In this document: positions 1 to 8,030 of the stretch, piece by piece | Layout: each line of letters opens with the position of its first letter | Position numbering within the stretch: the stretch's first letter is position 1 | NCBI RefSeq assembly: GCF_019636135.1 | Contig: NZ_JAHBYD010000015.1 | Coordinates: forward strand, 54,690 to 118,689 | Length of the DNA stretch: 64,000 bases | Origin: Phenylobacterium sp. | GTDB lineage: Bacteria; Pseudomonadota; Alphaproteobacteria; Caulobacterales; Caulobacteraceae | Direction: 5' to 3' | Made by a program: the position numbers and the translations under genes | Notes under the pieces: model-generated | What the model saw: only the letters and a program-made list of their open reading frames with translations | Database searches by the model: none | Told to the model about the DNA's origin: nothing

Positions 1-312
1 GGCCTCAACATCACCTATTCGCTCGGGTGGCTCAGGCAGGAGGAGAACATGTACCTCTCGTGCCCGCCCGAGGAGGCGCGGAAGCTGGAGCCGGAGCTGG
101 CCGCGCTGGTGGGCTACGCCATGAGCAACTACGCGCTGGGCTACTACACGCCGCCGCTGCCGGCCGGCGCCGGGCCCGAGACCGTGCCGCCCGAGTGGTC
201 GCTGGGCGTGCCCGACGACGCCGAGGGCAGCCTGGGCGGCGCGGCGCTGCTGGCCGAGGTGATCGCGCGGGCCTCCGAGGCGCGCGAGGCGCAGGTGAAG
301 CCGGTCGGCTGA
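1..312 (+). CDS. 3' end of an unrecognised protein (partial)
   Basis: The window starts inside this reading frame, so the N-terminus is missing. 103 codons remain, read in frame from base 1 and ending in TGA. The visible part has an amphipathic stretch (EEARKLEPELAALVGYAMSN), then a Pro/Gly-rich segment and an Ala/Glu-rich helical tail. Codon positions show the strong third-position G/C of real genes here. I see no catalytic motif and do not recognise the family. An in-frame ATG at 49 lies within the gene and is unlikely to be the start, because good coding sequence continues to the window edge. Confidence 0.6.
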   Translation, partial: GLNITYSLGWLRQEENMYLSCPPEEARKLEPELAALVGYAMSNYALGYYTPPLPAGAGPETVPPEWSLGVPDDAEGSLGGAALLAEVIARASEAREAQVKPVG

Positions 313-463
313 GCCGCCTCAGGCCCTGGATGACGGTCTCCTCTTGATAGGCCAGTAAGGCGTGGAGCATGCGCGGCGACCCCAGGACGGACCGCGTGGC
401 GATTTCCCGACAAGTCGGTGAGCGGGGCATGCAGCGTCGCCGGGCTGCCGGCTGTCGTCGGGT

Positions 464-766
464 CTAGTCGCCGGTGGGCGAGCGGACGTCGCTCTGGATG
501 CGGTAGATCTGGTCGCGGGCGTCGTTCTTCTGCTGCTCGAACACCTTGCGATCCATGCAGCGCTTGACGGGGATCTTCGAGCCGCTCTGGGCGTCGTTGA
601 AACAGACCTTCTTCGGCTTCGGCTGGCCCTTGCCCTCGATGATGCCGTAGGTGATCGCCTGGCCCTCGGCGGTGACCGGCGCCACCGTGACGGTCTGTCC
701 GGGCGAAGCTGGCGGCGTGGCGGGGCCCTGCGCGAGGAGGAAGAGGGCGGCGAGCGGGATCGGCAT
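464..766 (-). CDS. small secreted protein, paralogue of the next gene
   Basis: This encodes 100 residues. A short hydrophobic N-terminus (MPIPLAALFLLAQG) is a likely signal peptide, followed by a Pro/Thr/Val linker and a conserved block: YGIIEGKG, KVCFND, GSKIPVKRCM, then FEQQ and a charged helix. The two Cys could pair, which suggests a periplasmic or secreted protein. Residues 38-90 match the product of 779-1093 closely, so the pair is a tandem duplication. The start lies 12 nt after the upstream stop, with AGGAC as ribosome binding site, so the two genes are probably cotranscribed. No function is recognised. Confidence 0.65.
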   Translation of the reverse strand: MPIPLAALFLLAQGPATPPASPGQTVTVAPVTAEGQAITYGIIEGKGQPKPKKVCFNDAQSGSKIPVKRCMDRKVFEQQKNDARDQIYRIQSDVRSPTGD

Positions 767-778
767 GTGGTCCTGCGC

Positions 779-1093
779 CTAGCGGGAAGGCGGCGCGCGC
801 GCGTCGTCCTGGACCTTGCGCACGTAGTCGCGCTGCTCGCGCTGGCGCTGCTCGAACTCGCCGCGGCCCATGCAGCGCCGGGTGGGGATCTTCGAGCCCA
901 GGACCGGGTCGTTGAAGCAGACGCGATCCGACTTGGCGGCGCGCTTGCCTTCGACGATACCGAACGTCATCGGCGCTTCGGACGACACGGGCGCGACGGT
1001 CGCCGCGGCCGCGGCGGGGGCCGGCGGCGTCGCCGGATCGGGCGTGGCGGGCGCGCCGGACTGCAGCAGGGCGGCGAGGATCAGCGACAGCAT
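779..1093 (-). CDS. small secreted protein, paralogue of the downstream gene
   Basis: This encodes 104 residues. The signal-peptide-like start MLSLILAALLQ is followed by a Pro/Ala-rich linker (about 12-38) and the block it shares with its neighbour: FGIVEGK, RVCFND, GSKIPTRRCM, FEQRQ. The ATG at 1093 was chosen because the frame upstream of it overlaps plsY in antisense and lacks a signal sequence. It is the first gene of a probable two-gene unit with 464-766. The conserved Cys pair and Lys/Arg-rich positions suggest a small folded domain rather than disordered sequence. The family is unknown to me. Confidence 0.65.
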   Translation of the reverse strand: MLSLILAALLQSGAPATPDPATPPAPAAAAATVAPVSSEAPMTFGIVEGKRAAKSDRVCFNDPVLGSKIPTRRCMGRGEFEQRQREQRDYVRKVQDDARAPPSR

Positions 1094-1212
1094 CTTGGCG
1101 GAACTCCCCGTCGGGCGGTCACATGCGGCCCAGGGTCCGGAGCCGCCGGCATCATGCCGGTCGCCCGGGACGGGGCCAAGCGCGAAAACGCGCCCGCGCG
1201 GGCGTCGGACAG

Positions 1213-1863
1213 CTAGGATCTCCGTCCCAGGCGCGGCTCGGTCCCGGCGAGCAGCCGCCGGATGTTGGCGCGGTGCAGGAAGACGACGTACGCGCCGCCC
1301 GCGATCACCATCAGCCGGTAGGGCAGCGGGTGGTCCAGCGCGCAGACGACGCCGACGGCGGTCAGCGCCGCCAGGATCGACCCCAGCGAGACCATGCGGA
1401 ACACGGCGACGGCGACGGCGAAGACGGCGAGGCCGCCCACGCCCACCGGCCACGACATCGCCAGCAGCACCCCCAGCCCCGTCGCGACGGACTTGCCGCC
1501 CCTGAAGCCGAGCCAGACAGGCCGGGCGTGCCCGATGAGCGCCGCGAGCCCGGCCAGGCAGACCGCCCAGGGCAGGGCGGACGGCAGATCGACGAACGTG
1601 ACCGACGGCTGCGCTTCGAGCCAACTCCAGAGCGTGCGGGCGACGGCTATGGCCGCCACGCCCTTCAGCACGTCGATCAGCAGCACCGCCGCGCCGGCCC
1701 ACGGTCCCAGGGTGCGAAGCACGTTGGTGGCGCCGGTGGACCCCGAGCCGAGGTCGCGGATATCCACGCCCCTGAAGAGCCGGCCTGCGATGTAGCCCGT
1801 GGGGAACGAGCCCAGGAGATAGGCGACGGCCAGGCCGGCGAGGCTCGCGATCCAGAAGACCAT
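1213..1863 (-). CDS. plsY: acyl phosphate:glycerol-3-phosphate acyltransferase PlsY
   Basis: PlsY transfers an acyl group from acyl phosphate to glycerol 3-phosphate, the first step of phospholipid synthesis, at the inner membrane. The 216-residue product has the usual size and about five hydrophobic segments. Three family motifs are visible: GSFPTGYIAGRLF near the N-terminus, the GSGSTGATNVLR block, and WLGFRGGKSVATGLG in the middle, plus the C-terminal FLHRANIRRLLAG. The ATG at 1863 (GAGGT 9 nt upstream) gives a family-typical N-terminus MVFWIASLAG; a longer frame upstream is not membrane-like. Confidence 0.95.
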   Translation of the reverse strand: MVFWIASLAGLAVAYLLGSFPTGYIAGRLFRGVDIRDLGSGSTGATNVLRTLGPWAGAAVLLIDVLKGVAAIAVARTLWSWLEAQPSVTFVDLPSALPWAVCLAGLAALIGHARPVWLGFRGGKSVATGLGVLLAMSWPVGVGGLAVFAVAVAVFRMVSLGSILAALTAVGVVCALDHPLPYRLMVIAGGAYVVFLHRANIRRLLAGTEPRLGRRS

Positions 1864-2143
1864 GGGATGTCGACCTCGGCGACCGTGGAGCGGGTCCGCG
1901 CGTTCGAGCATCGCAGCCCGAACGGGCGACGGAGCCGCAGCATGGATCGATTCACCGGCCCGCGCCTGGGCGAGACGCACTCCCCTGTGAGGCGAAGATG
2001 TGACCGGCCCGCATCGTTTGCGAAAATGCAGAGCCGTCATGCGAACTCACCGATCCTTCATCTTCGCCGGCGATGCTATCTGAAGCTTGTCCACACGGAC
2101 GGCCCGCTCCCCACGGGTTTCTCCCCAGACTGAAGGTCCAGTC

Positions 2144-2257
2144 ATGAGCCTCTCGCAGATCCGGAGCCACGTCGATCGGATCGTCCCAGCCCTGCTGCTG
2201 ACGGCGATGTTCGGCCTGGTGTGCGGCTTCGCGGCGGTGGGCATGGTGGGCGCCTGA
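2144..2257 (+). CDS. putative 37-residue single-pass membrane protein
   Basis: This is a short frame from an ATG preceded by TGAAGG. The product has a basic, polar N-terminus (MSLSQIRSHVDRIVPA) and then one hydrophobic segment (LLLTAMFGLVCGFAAVGMVGA). A strong hairpin terminator follows 56 nt after the stop, and no other gene in the interval would use it. Together these suggest a short monocistronic transcript encoding a small membrane protein. No homology can be judged from sequence alone, and the frame is short enough to occur by chance. Confidence 0.45.
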   Translation: MSLSQIRSHVDRIVPALLLTAMFGLVCGFAAVGMVGA

Positions 2258-2313
2258 GGCGCTCAAACCCCCCGGCCGCGCGGGCCGACCTCATTCTCTC
2301 GCGAATACGGTGG

Positions 2314-2337
2314 AGGGTCCCTTTCGGGGCCCTTTTT
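2314..2337 (+). terminator. intrinsic terminator
   Basis: An 8-bp stem (AGGGTCCC / GGGGCCCT, one G-T pair) with a TTTC loop is followed by a run of T. It probably ends the transcript of the small membrane-protein gene at 2144-2257. Confidence 0.7.
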
Positions 2338-2446
2338 CGTCTGGCCGGACCGTGGCCGTCGGCTGTCGCGAAGATGAACGACGGGCTCCGGGGGCGTTCA
2401 GGGGCCGGCCCTTAGGGTGTCTCCAACGTTTTGAAGGAGACGAGCC

Positions 2447-2854
2447 ATGACCAAGACTTTCGCCAAGGCCGCCCCGAAGGCCCTCCTGGCCCTGACCGTG
2501 GCGGGCGCCATGGCGCTGCCGGCGGGTCAGGCCGCGGCCGCGTCCAAGACCGAAAGCGCCCTGCTCGGCGCCCTGATCGGCGGCGTCGCCGGCGCCGCCA
2601 TCGGTAACGGCAAGGGTGAGGCGGTGGCGATCGGCGCCGTCGCCGGCGCGGCCCTCGGGGCCGCCGCGGGCAGCGACAACGACCGCCGCGACTACGGCCG
2701 GACCGGCTATTCGTACCGGACGAGCCAGCCCTACTATGGCCGCGACACCCGCTACCGGACCAACGACCGCGGCTACTACGGCGGCCACCAGCCGTACGGC
2801 TACAGCGCTGGCCGCTACAACGGCCACAGCAGCGGCTACTACTACGGCCGCTAG
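2447..2854 (+). CDS. glycine-zipper envelope protein
   Basis: This 135-residue protein has an N-terminal signal peptide (about 1-32, ending AAAAS), then a glycine-zipper segment from about 38 to 76 (GALIGGVAGAAIGNGKGE and AIGAVAGAALGAAAG) of the kind found in 17-kDa surface antigen-like and RcnB-like envelope proteins. The remaining C-terminal half is Tyr/Gly/Arg-rich and low in complexity (YYGRD, YNGHSSGYYYGR). It is likely exported and membrane-associated through the paired glycine-zipper helices. AAGGAG is well placed before the ATG, and a strong terminator follows 7 nt after the stop, so the gene is monocistronic. The molecular role is unknown. Confidence 0.8.
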   Translation: MTKTFAKAAPKALLALTVAGAMALPAGQAAAASKTESALLGALIGGVAGAAIGNGKGEAVAIGAVAGAALGAAAGSDNDRRDYGRTGYSYRTSQPYYGRDTRYRTNDRGYYGGHQPYGYSAGRYNGHSSGYYYGR

Positions 2855-2861
2855 AGGCGGG

Positions 2862-2887
2862 AGAGGGCCCCTCGGGGCCCTCTTTCG
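2862..2887 (+). terminator. intrinsic terminator
   Basis: A perfect 10-bp stem (AGAGGGCCCC / GGGGCCCTCT) with a 2-nt loop lies directly after the glycine-zipper gene and is followed by TTTCG. The stem is very strong and the T tract short. Confidence 0.75.
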
Positions 2888-2898
2888 AATCCTACGAT

Positions 2899-3050
2899 TG
2901 TCATCCCGGTTTCGCCGCAGGCGAAGACCGGGACCCAACCCTCCGGTGCTCTGAGATGGTGCTCTGGCCTCGACTGTCGGGGCCGGTCTCCCACCGTCGA
3001 TACGCCCGAAGGTTGGGTCCCGGTCTTCGCTTCGCGAAACCGGGATGACA
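2899..3050. repeat. intergenic inverted repeat with about 41-bp arms
   Basis: The arms at 2899-2940 and 3011-3050 are near-perfect inverted copies. Each outer end reads TGTCATCCCGGTTTCG and each inner end GACCGGGACCCAACC. About 70 bp of unrelated sequence separates them. This is a REP/MITE-like palindrome between the convergent ends of the glycine-zipper and thioesterase genes. It has no coding content. Confidence 0.75.
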
Positions 3051-3118
3051 CGCGGGGATGACACCCGGTGTGGAACGGTGATGCCCGGAGCCGCAGGAGG
3101 GCTACGCTCACGGGGGCT

Positions 3119-3946
3119 CTACTCCGGCGGCTCGCGGCGGTGTTCGCGGTACCAGCAGAGCTGTTCGCTGGTGGCGAGCAGCTTGCCGTCGCGCCGCCAG
3201 TAGCTGGAGCGCTCGTCCGAGGCGCCCCCGGCGCCGACCCGGCCTTCGCACTCGACCAGGATGAAGTCGTGCCCGACCTCGGCGATCTCGGCGACGGTGG
3301 CGTGCAGGTAGACGGTGAGCGAGAGCGTGGTCGTCATCACCGTCGGGCCCAGCGCATAGAAGGCCCGCGGCGCCGAGTTGTCGGTGATCATGCCCAGCAG
3401 CGCCTTGTCGAGCGGCCCGCGGCGCGAGCGGACCCACGCCAGGGTGCGGGAATCACCGGTGGGCTCGGGCGGGAAGCTGTCGAGCGTGCGCCGCTCCAGC
3501 GCCTGGGCGCCGAAGTGCTGCGTGGCGCCGGCCATGACCGGGCAGGGCAGGCTGTCGGGATCGGGCGCGTCGGGCATGGCGGCGAAGGCGAAGGCCGGCG
3601 TCGGCGGCCGCCGGGCCATGGTGACCATCGCATGCACGCCGACCTCCTCGGATCCGGCCGGCCGCAACTCCACCTCCCAGACGCCGATCGAGCCGCCCTG
3701 GCGCAGCCGGCGCGTGCGGATGTCGAGCTCGCCGGCCGGCAGGGCGGCGGCGTAGGTGAGCGTGAGCGACAGCGCCTCGCCGACCGCCTCGGGCTCGGAC
3801 TCGACCACCTTGATGCAGAGGCCGATGGCGTAGCCGCCCCAGAGGCCGCCGCCGGGGTTGCGCCACTCCGGCCCCGCCAGCGTCGTCCACCGGCCAGGGC
3901 CGAGGGCCGTGAGGGGCATCTGCAGGGTCTGGGTCGTCTCGGTCAT
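3119..3946 (-). CDS. acyl-CoA thioesterase-like double-hotdog protein
   Basis: The 275-residue product matches the layout of thioesterase-family proteins with two hotdog folds (TesB-like, 4HBT_3 type). The N-terminal hotdog holds the central-helix region GGGLWGGYAIGLCIKVVES. The C-terminal hotdog ends with a RVGAGGASDERSSYWRRDG strand region, and the protein closes with a LATSEQLCWYR segment typical of the family. Such enzymes hydrolyse acyl-CoA in the cytoplasm. The start MTETTQTLQMPL is an ATG with no strong Shine-Dalgarno sequence. The exact acyl substrate cannot be inferred. Confidence 0.8.
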   Translation of the reverse strand: MTETTQTLQMPLTALGPGRWTTLAGPEWRNPGGGLWGGYAIGLCIKVVESEPEAVGEALSLTLTYAAALPAGELDIRTRRLRQGGSIGVWEVELRPAGSEEVGVHAMVTMARRPPTPAFAFAAMPDAPDPDSLPCPVMAGATQHFGAQALERRTLDSFPPEPTGDSRTLAWVRSRRGPLDKALLGMITDNSAPRAFYALGPTVMTTTLSLTVYLHATVAEIAEVGHDFILVECEGRVGAGGASDERSSYWRRDGKLLATSEQLCWYREHRREPPE

Positions 3947-4018
3947 GGACGGCTGTCTACAGGACGGCCGCTGCGTCACGGAAGAGAGCCGCGTGTTCCT
4001 CCACTTTGCGACGGACGA

Positions 4019-4038
4019 GGTCCCGGCGGGACCCTTTT
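4019..4038 (+). terminator. terminator-like hairpin with no obvious upstream gene
   Basis: A GGTCCC / GGGACC stem with a GGC loop is followed by CTTTTTC. It resembles the terminator at 2314 but lies about 70 bp downstream of the start of a divergent gene, with no plus-strand gene before it. It could end a short leader or small RNA. Confidence 0.4.
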
Positions 4039-4315
4039 TCGTTTCGCCCCCACGCTTCCGCCGCGCTCCGCGGGCGGCGAGCCCCGGCGGAGGTCTGCAT
4101 CCAAGGCCAAGCTGGCCTCGTACTTGCAGGGAGAGTGCGAGTTCCGCAGGACGTTTCCCGAAACGCGAACCTATTTCGCCTGCGAATTGTTCGGCGTTGT
4201 GACGTACCCCCCGGCGTCCCAAGGTCAAGGTTGAAACCATGCGCCGCGGTCCCCCGCGCGGCCGGACAGGAGCAGTCTCATGCGGGGCTCTGGCCACGCG
4301 AGCACGAGTGGAAGC

Positions 4316-4348
4316 GACCGGCGCGCAGACTGCGCGGGCGGTCTTTTT
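4316..4348 (+). terminator. terminator-like hairpin in the leader of the WLWP-repeat gene
   Basis: A 5-bp stem (GACCG / CGGTC), a small internal loop and a second 5-bp GC stem are capped by AGACT and followed by TTTTT. It lies about 215 bp upstream of the start at 4561. The whole 3947-4560 interval holds no convincing gene, so this is either an attenuator or the end of a small RNA. Confidence 0.4.
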
Positions 4349-4560
4349 GGTGTTTCCGGTTTGAAACATTCGCTCCGGGCCCAGCCGCGGCAAGGCGTCG
4401 CGCGGGGGTCGATCTTAACGACAGTTAGACAGCTTTGTGGCATCTCTGCCCTAGGCGACGGGTCCCGGGGGGCGGCGGCGTCCGGTTTTGGGCAACAGTC
4501 GGCAAGTGCGGTTCCGTGGCTGATTTCGATGCATCCGGTCGCCCCTGGGGGGACGAAATC

Positions 4561-5910
4561 GTGACGGCCGTGATGGAAACCGGACGCGGCCGCAAGCGCG
4601 CGGGCCTCGCGACCAGCCTTCTGGCGTGGCTGTGGCCCGACGCCAGGGAACAGCGCGACGAACGCGCTGGCCTGCTGGCCTGGAGCTCGCTGCTCGGCTG
4701 GCTGTGGCCCAGCGCGGTCCACGATGAGACCTACGGCCGTCCTCACGGGCTGATGGCCATCCTGTTCGGCTGGATGTGGCCGAACGTCGCCGACCGCGGC
4801 GTGCGTCGCTGGTGGCATTTCTCCTGGCTGTGGAGCTGGATGTGGCCCGGCAAGGTGCTGGGCCCCGACGGCGAGATCTGCCCGCTGGCCCCGTGGCACC
4901 CGGCGCTTCGGCCCGAAGTGTGTCCGGGCGAGACGTGGCACCACAAGCTACGCCGGCACGGTCCCGTCATGTTCATGATGTTCGGCGCGACCGCCCTGGC
5001 CTCGCCGACCCTGATGGAAGGCAACGGCATCCTCGACGGCGGCCGCCTGAACCTGTTCCGCGCCGACGGCCCGACGACTCCGGACCAGCCCACGGGCGGC
5101 GCCGATTCGAACGGCGACGGTTCCGGCGCCGAGCCGGCAGACGACGGCGGCGCCGGCGGCGCGACGTCGGGCGGCGGCGGTGCGGGCGGTGGCGCGGGTG
5201 GCGGCGATGGCGACGCCACGGGTGTCGACGGCAGCTCCGATGGCGGTGGCGATCCCGCCACGACGAACGACGATTCCGCGCCCACGGCTGGCGATCCGGC
5301 CCCGACGACCGGCGACGGCGGCACGACCCTGGTCGGCCCCGGCTTCGATCCCGGCGGCGATCTCGATCCGGGCGTGGACCTGGGCGGCAGCGGTGGTGGC
5401 GGTGGCGGTGGTGGCGGCGCCGGCGGTACGGGCGGCGGCAGCGGTGGTGGCGGCGGCGGCGGTGCGACCGGCGGCGGCACGGCTGGCGGCGGTACGGGCG
5501 ACGGCGACACGACCGGCCCGACCCCGGGCGGCGGCGACCCCTTCAATCCGACGAACCCGGTTCCGCCCAGCGTGGATCCGCCCGGTCCGCTTCCGCCCAC
5601 GGGCGGTCCGCCGGCCGAGCCCACCGTCCCCGGCGCGCCCGGCGGCGGCGGTGGCGGTACGAACAATCCGTTCGACCTGACGCCGCCCGGCAACAACGGC
5701 GGGAATACGGGCGGTGGCAACGGCGGCGGCGGCGAGGAAGGTCCTCCCCGCGGCGGCGATGACGGCAACCCGCCCGGCCAGACGACGCCGGTCAACCCCG
5801 GCCTCTCTGCAGCCGTTCCCGAGCCCGCGACCTGGGCGATGATGATCCTGGGCTTCGGCGCGGTGGGCTACGCCATCCGCCGGCGCCGGTTCGCCGCCTC
5901 GGTCCGCTAA
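4561..5910 (+). CDS. WLWP-repeat, Gly-rich PEPxxWA-CTERM protein
   Basis: The 449-residue product has four zones. Residues 14-98 hold hydrophobic segments each ending in W-L/M-W-P (W at 23, 47, 71 and 93, with charged spacers). Around 130-150 is a signal-like segment (GPVMFMMFGATALASP). Residues 165-400 are Gly/Asp/Pro-rich low complexity. The C-terminus is a PEPxxWA-CTERM sorting signal: VPEPATWAMMILGFGAV, then RRRR. That tail is normally recognised by an exosortase, so the protein is probably exported and processed. The GTG at 4561 follows GGGGGGACG at good spacing; ATG 4573 and ATG 4969 (signal segment only) are alternatives. The stop overlaps the convergent gene by 3 bp. Confidence 0.75.
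   Translation: MTAVMETGRGRKRAGLATSLLAWLWPDAREQRDERAGLLAWSSLLGWLWPSAVHDETYGRPHGLMAILFGWMWPNVADRGVRRWWHFSWLWSWMWPGKVLGPDGEICPLAPWHPALRPEVCPGETWHHKLRRHGPVMFMMFGATALASPTLMEGNGILDGGRLNLFRADGPTTPDQPTGGADSNGDGSGAEPADDGGAGGATSGGGGAGGGAGGGDGDATGVDGSSDGGGDPATTNDDSAPTAGDPAPTTGDGGTTLVGPGFDPGGDLDPGVDLGGSGGGGGGGGGAGGTGGGSGGGGGGGATGGGTAGGGTGDGDTTGPTPGGGDPFNPTNPVPPSVDPPGPLPPTGGPPAEPTVPGAPGGGGGGTNNPFDLTPPGNNGGNTGGGNGGGGEEGPPRGGDDGNPPGQTTPVNPGLSAAVPEPATWAMMILGFGAVGYAIRRRRFAASVR
4600..4848 (+). repeat. 72-bp periodic coding repeat (WxWP units)
   Basis: The codons for W-L/M-W-P occur at 4627-4638, 4699-4710, 4771-4782 and 4837-4848. The first three are exactly 72 bp apart and the last is 66 bp on. The sequence before each motif is a short hydrophobic run (SLLA, SLLG, ILFG, WLWS), and the intervening parts are charged and variable, which indicates an old internal duplication. 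Confidence 0.7.
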
Positions 5911-6734
5911 TAGCGTTCGTAGCCGTAGCGCGGCGGCGGATAGTAAGGCTGCGGCTGCACCGGATAGGCGGGCGCGGGAATCCAGCGGCGATCGTCCTCC
6001 TCGCGCCGCGCGGCTTCGTACGCGCGGCGGCGATCCTCCTCGTAGGCGCGCTGGCGCTCCTCGGCGTAGGCGCGTTCGCGGGCTTCGGCCTCGGCGCGGC
6101 GCTGACGCGCTGCGGTCTCCTCCACCTGGCGGCGCTGGGCCTCGGCGGCGGCGGTCTGGGCCTGGATCGCGGCCAGTTGGGCGTCGTTGAGCCGCTTCGC
6201 GCGTGCCTCGGCCTCGGCGCGGTCGCGGGCGGCCTGCTCGGCGGCGAGGCGCTCCCGCTGCCGCGTGGCGGTCTGCGCCCCGCAGACCTTCAGGTCGACC
6301 AGCCCTTGTTCCGAACCGGACAGCGACGCGGTCAGCGGCTCCTCGGTCAGCCAGGCGATGCCCAGCGCGCCGCCGCGGCGCATGGCGACCTCGGTCTCCT
6401 CCGAGAGCACCAGCTCACCCGCGCTGCCTTCGCCGCGCAGCATCAGGTTCGAGAACCGCTGCTTGTCGATGCGGATCGGCAGGAAGGCGCGGGTCGGCAG
6501 GGCGTCCTTGAAGAACCGCAGGCTCGTCACCTGGCCGTCCGAGACCAGGGCGACGGGCGTGCTGGCGCCTGAGCGCGCGATCAGGTCGAGGTCGACCCGA
6601 CAGCCCGCGTCCGTGGGCGTGATCACCCAGGCCAGGGCCGGCGTGCGCAAGGGGGCCGCCTTGGCCGGCGCGGAGGAAGCTTGAGTGGGAAGGAGCGCAG
6701 CAACCACCGCGCCCCCGATGATCATCCTGATCAC
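5907..6734 (-). CDS. secreted protein with coiled coil and Pro/Tyr-rich tail
   Basis: This 275-residue protein begins with a likely signal peptide (residues 1-22). A beta-rich N-terminal domain of about 130 residues includes PVALVSDGQVTSLRFFKD. A long Ala/Glu/Arg/Gln helix (about 155-245, with AEAEARAKR and YAEERQRAYEEDRRRAYE) is predicted as coiled coil. The C-terminus is Pro/Tyr-rich (PQPYYPPPRYGYERY). The start is GTG at 6734 with GGAG 7 nt upstream; ATG 6725 is an alternative. Before the IS630 insertion this gene lay about 100 bp downstream of the S9 peptidase on the same strand, so the element may have altered its expression. No family is recognised. Confidence 0.7.
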   Translation of the reverse strand: MIRMIIGGAVVAALLPTQASSAPAKAAPLRTPALAWVITPTDAGCRVDLDLIARSGASTPVALVSDGQVTSLRFFKDALPTRAFLPIRIDKQRFSNLMLRGEGSAGELVLSEETEVAMRRGGALGIAWLTEEPLTASLSGSEQGLVDLKVCGAQTATRQRERLAAEQAARDRAEAEARAKRLNDAQLAAIQAQTAAAEAQRRQVEETAARQRRAEAEARERAYAEERQRAYEEDRRRAYEAARREEDDRRWIPAPAYPVQPQPYYPPPRYGYERY

Positions 6735-6835
6735 GCGAAGGCTCCAGATCGACTGACACGCGTGGGCCAGGATAGGGCCGTTGATCGCGCGCCGCCAGAG
6801 GCCGAACCGTCGCGGCTGAAAGGGCTGGCGGCCTA

Positions 6836-8030
6836 GTGTCCTGGTTCAGAAGTTTGCGCAGTTAAGGTTGATTGGCGTGAGTGGTGTTTCGGACACAGAA
6901 TCGTTCGATGGAGGCGAGGATGTCGTCGGCGGACTTGGTCCATCGGAAGGGCTTGGGATCGGCATTGTGCTGATCGATGAAGGCGGCGATGTCGGCTTGC
7001 AGGTCGGCGACGTTTCGGTGGACGCCGCGGCGTATCTTCTTGTCGGTGAGCAGGGCGAAGAAGCGCTCGACCTGATTGAGCCAGGATGAACTGGTCGGGG
7101 TCAGATGGACATGCCAGCGGGGCCGCTTGGCCAGCCAGTCGCGGATCAGCTGGGTCTTGTGGGTGGCGTAGTTGTCCATGACCAGGTGGACATCGAGGTC
7201 CTCAGGCACGTTGGCCTCGATCTGGTCGAGGAAGCGGCGGAACTCGGTCGCTCGGTGGCGCGGGAAGCACTTGCCGATCACCTGGCCGGTGGCGACGTCG
7301 AGGGCGGCGAAGAGCGAGGTCGTGCCGTGGCGCTTGTAGTCGTGGGTGCGGCGCGCGGCCTGGCCGGGCCGCATGGGCAGCATCGGCTGGCTGCGGTCCA
7401 GCGCCTGGATCTGCGACTTCTCGTCGACGCAGAGCACGATGGCGTGCTCGGGCGGCGAGACGTAGAGGCCGACCACGTCGCGCACCTTGGCGACGAAGTC
7501 CGGATCGGTGGACAGCTTGAAGGTCTCCAGCCGGTGCGGCTGCAGGCCGAAGGCGCGCCAGATGCGCTGCACGCTGGAGATCGACACGCCGCTGGCCCTG
7601 GCCATGCTGCGCGAACTCCAGTGGGTGGCGTCCGGCGGCAGGCTCTCCAGCGTGCGCACGATCACCGCCTCGATCTGCGCATCCTCAAGCGTACGCGGCG
7701 TCCCGGAGCGCGGCTCGTCGCGCAAGCCCTCCAGCCGATGCTCGGCGAAACGCCGGCGCCACTTGCCGACCGTGTTCTCGCTAACCCCCAGGCGGGCGGC
7801 CACATCCTTGTTCTGCGCGCCTTCGGCGCAGCCCAGAACGATCCGCGCCCGCAGCGCCAGGGCCTGCGCCGTGGTCCGACGCGACGCCAGCGACGTCAGC
7901 TCTGCACGCTCCGCCTCGCTGACCTGAAGCGGCGACAAGTACCGACCACCCATCCCAGACACTCCAAAACCAGGAGAGTCTGACACGATTGAGTCCCCTT
8001 AGAGTCCAGTGAACTTCTGAGTCGGGACAC
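6836..8030 (-). mobile_element. IS630-family insertion sequence, complete
   Basis: The 1195-bp element is bounded by TA on both sides (6834-6835 and 8031-8032), the target duplication typical of IS630/Tc1 elements. The terminal inverted repeats start GTGTCC and share TCAGAAGTT: the left end reads GTGTCCTGGTTCAGAAGTT and the right end, inverted, GTGTCCCGACTCAGAAGTT. One intact transposase gene fills the element. It inserted in the TA of the peptidase stop codon and regenerated TAG. Confidence 0.92.
6862..7986 (-). CDS. IS630-family transposase
   Basis: The 374-residue transposase is intact in a single frame, with no programmed frameshift. The N-terminus has two helix-turn-helix regions ([15 protein letters not shown] around 65-80, and [16 protein letters not shown] around 130-145). 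The DDE catalytic core follows: VDEKSQ, then VMDNYATH, then [14 protein letters not shown], which holds the third acidic residue. The GTG start at 7986 has AGGGGA 8 nt upstream; ATG 7953 is an alternative. It cuts and pastes the element at TA dinucleotides. Intact motifs and matching inverted repeats suggest a recently active copy. Confidence 0.93.
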   Translation of the reverse strand: MSDSPGFGVSGMGGRYLSPLQVSEAERAELTSLASRRTTAQALALRARIVLGCAEGAQNKDVAARLGVSENTVGKWRRRFAEHRLEGLRDEPRSGTPRTLEDAQIEAVIVRTLESLPPDATHWSSRSMARASGVSISSVQRIWRAFGLQPHRLETFKLSTDPDFVAKVRDVVGLYVSPPEHAIVLCVDEKSQIQALDRSQPMLPMRPGQAARRTHDYKRHGTTSLFAALDVATGQVIGKCFPRHRATEFRRFLDQIEANVPEDLDVHLVMDNYATHKTQLIRDWLAKRPRWHVHLTPTSSSWLNQVERFFALLTDKKIRRGVHRNVADLQADIAAFIDQHNADPKPFRWTKSADDILASIERFCVRNTTHANQP

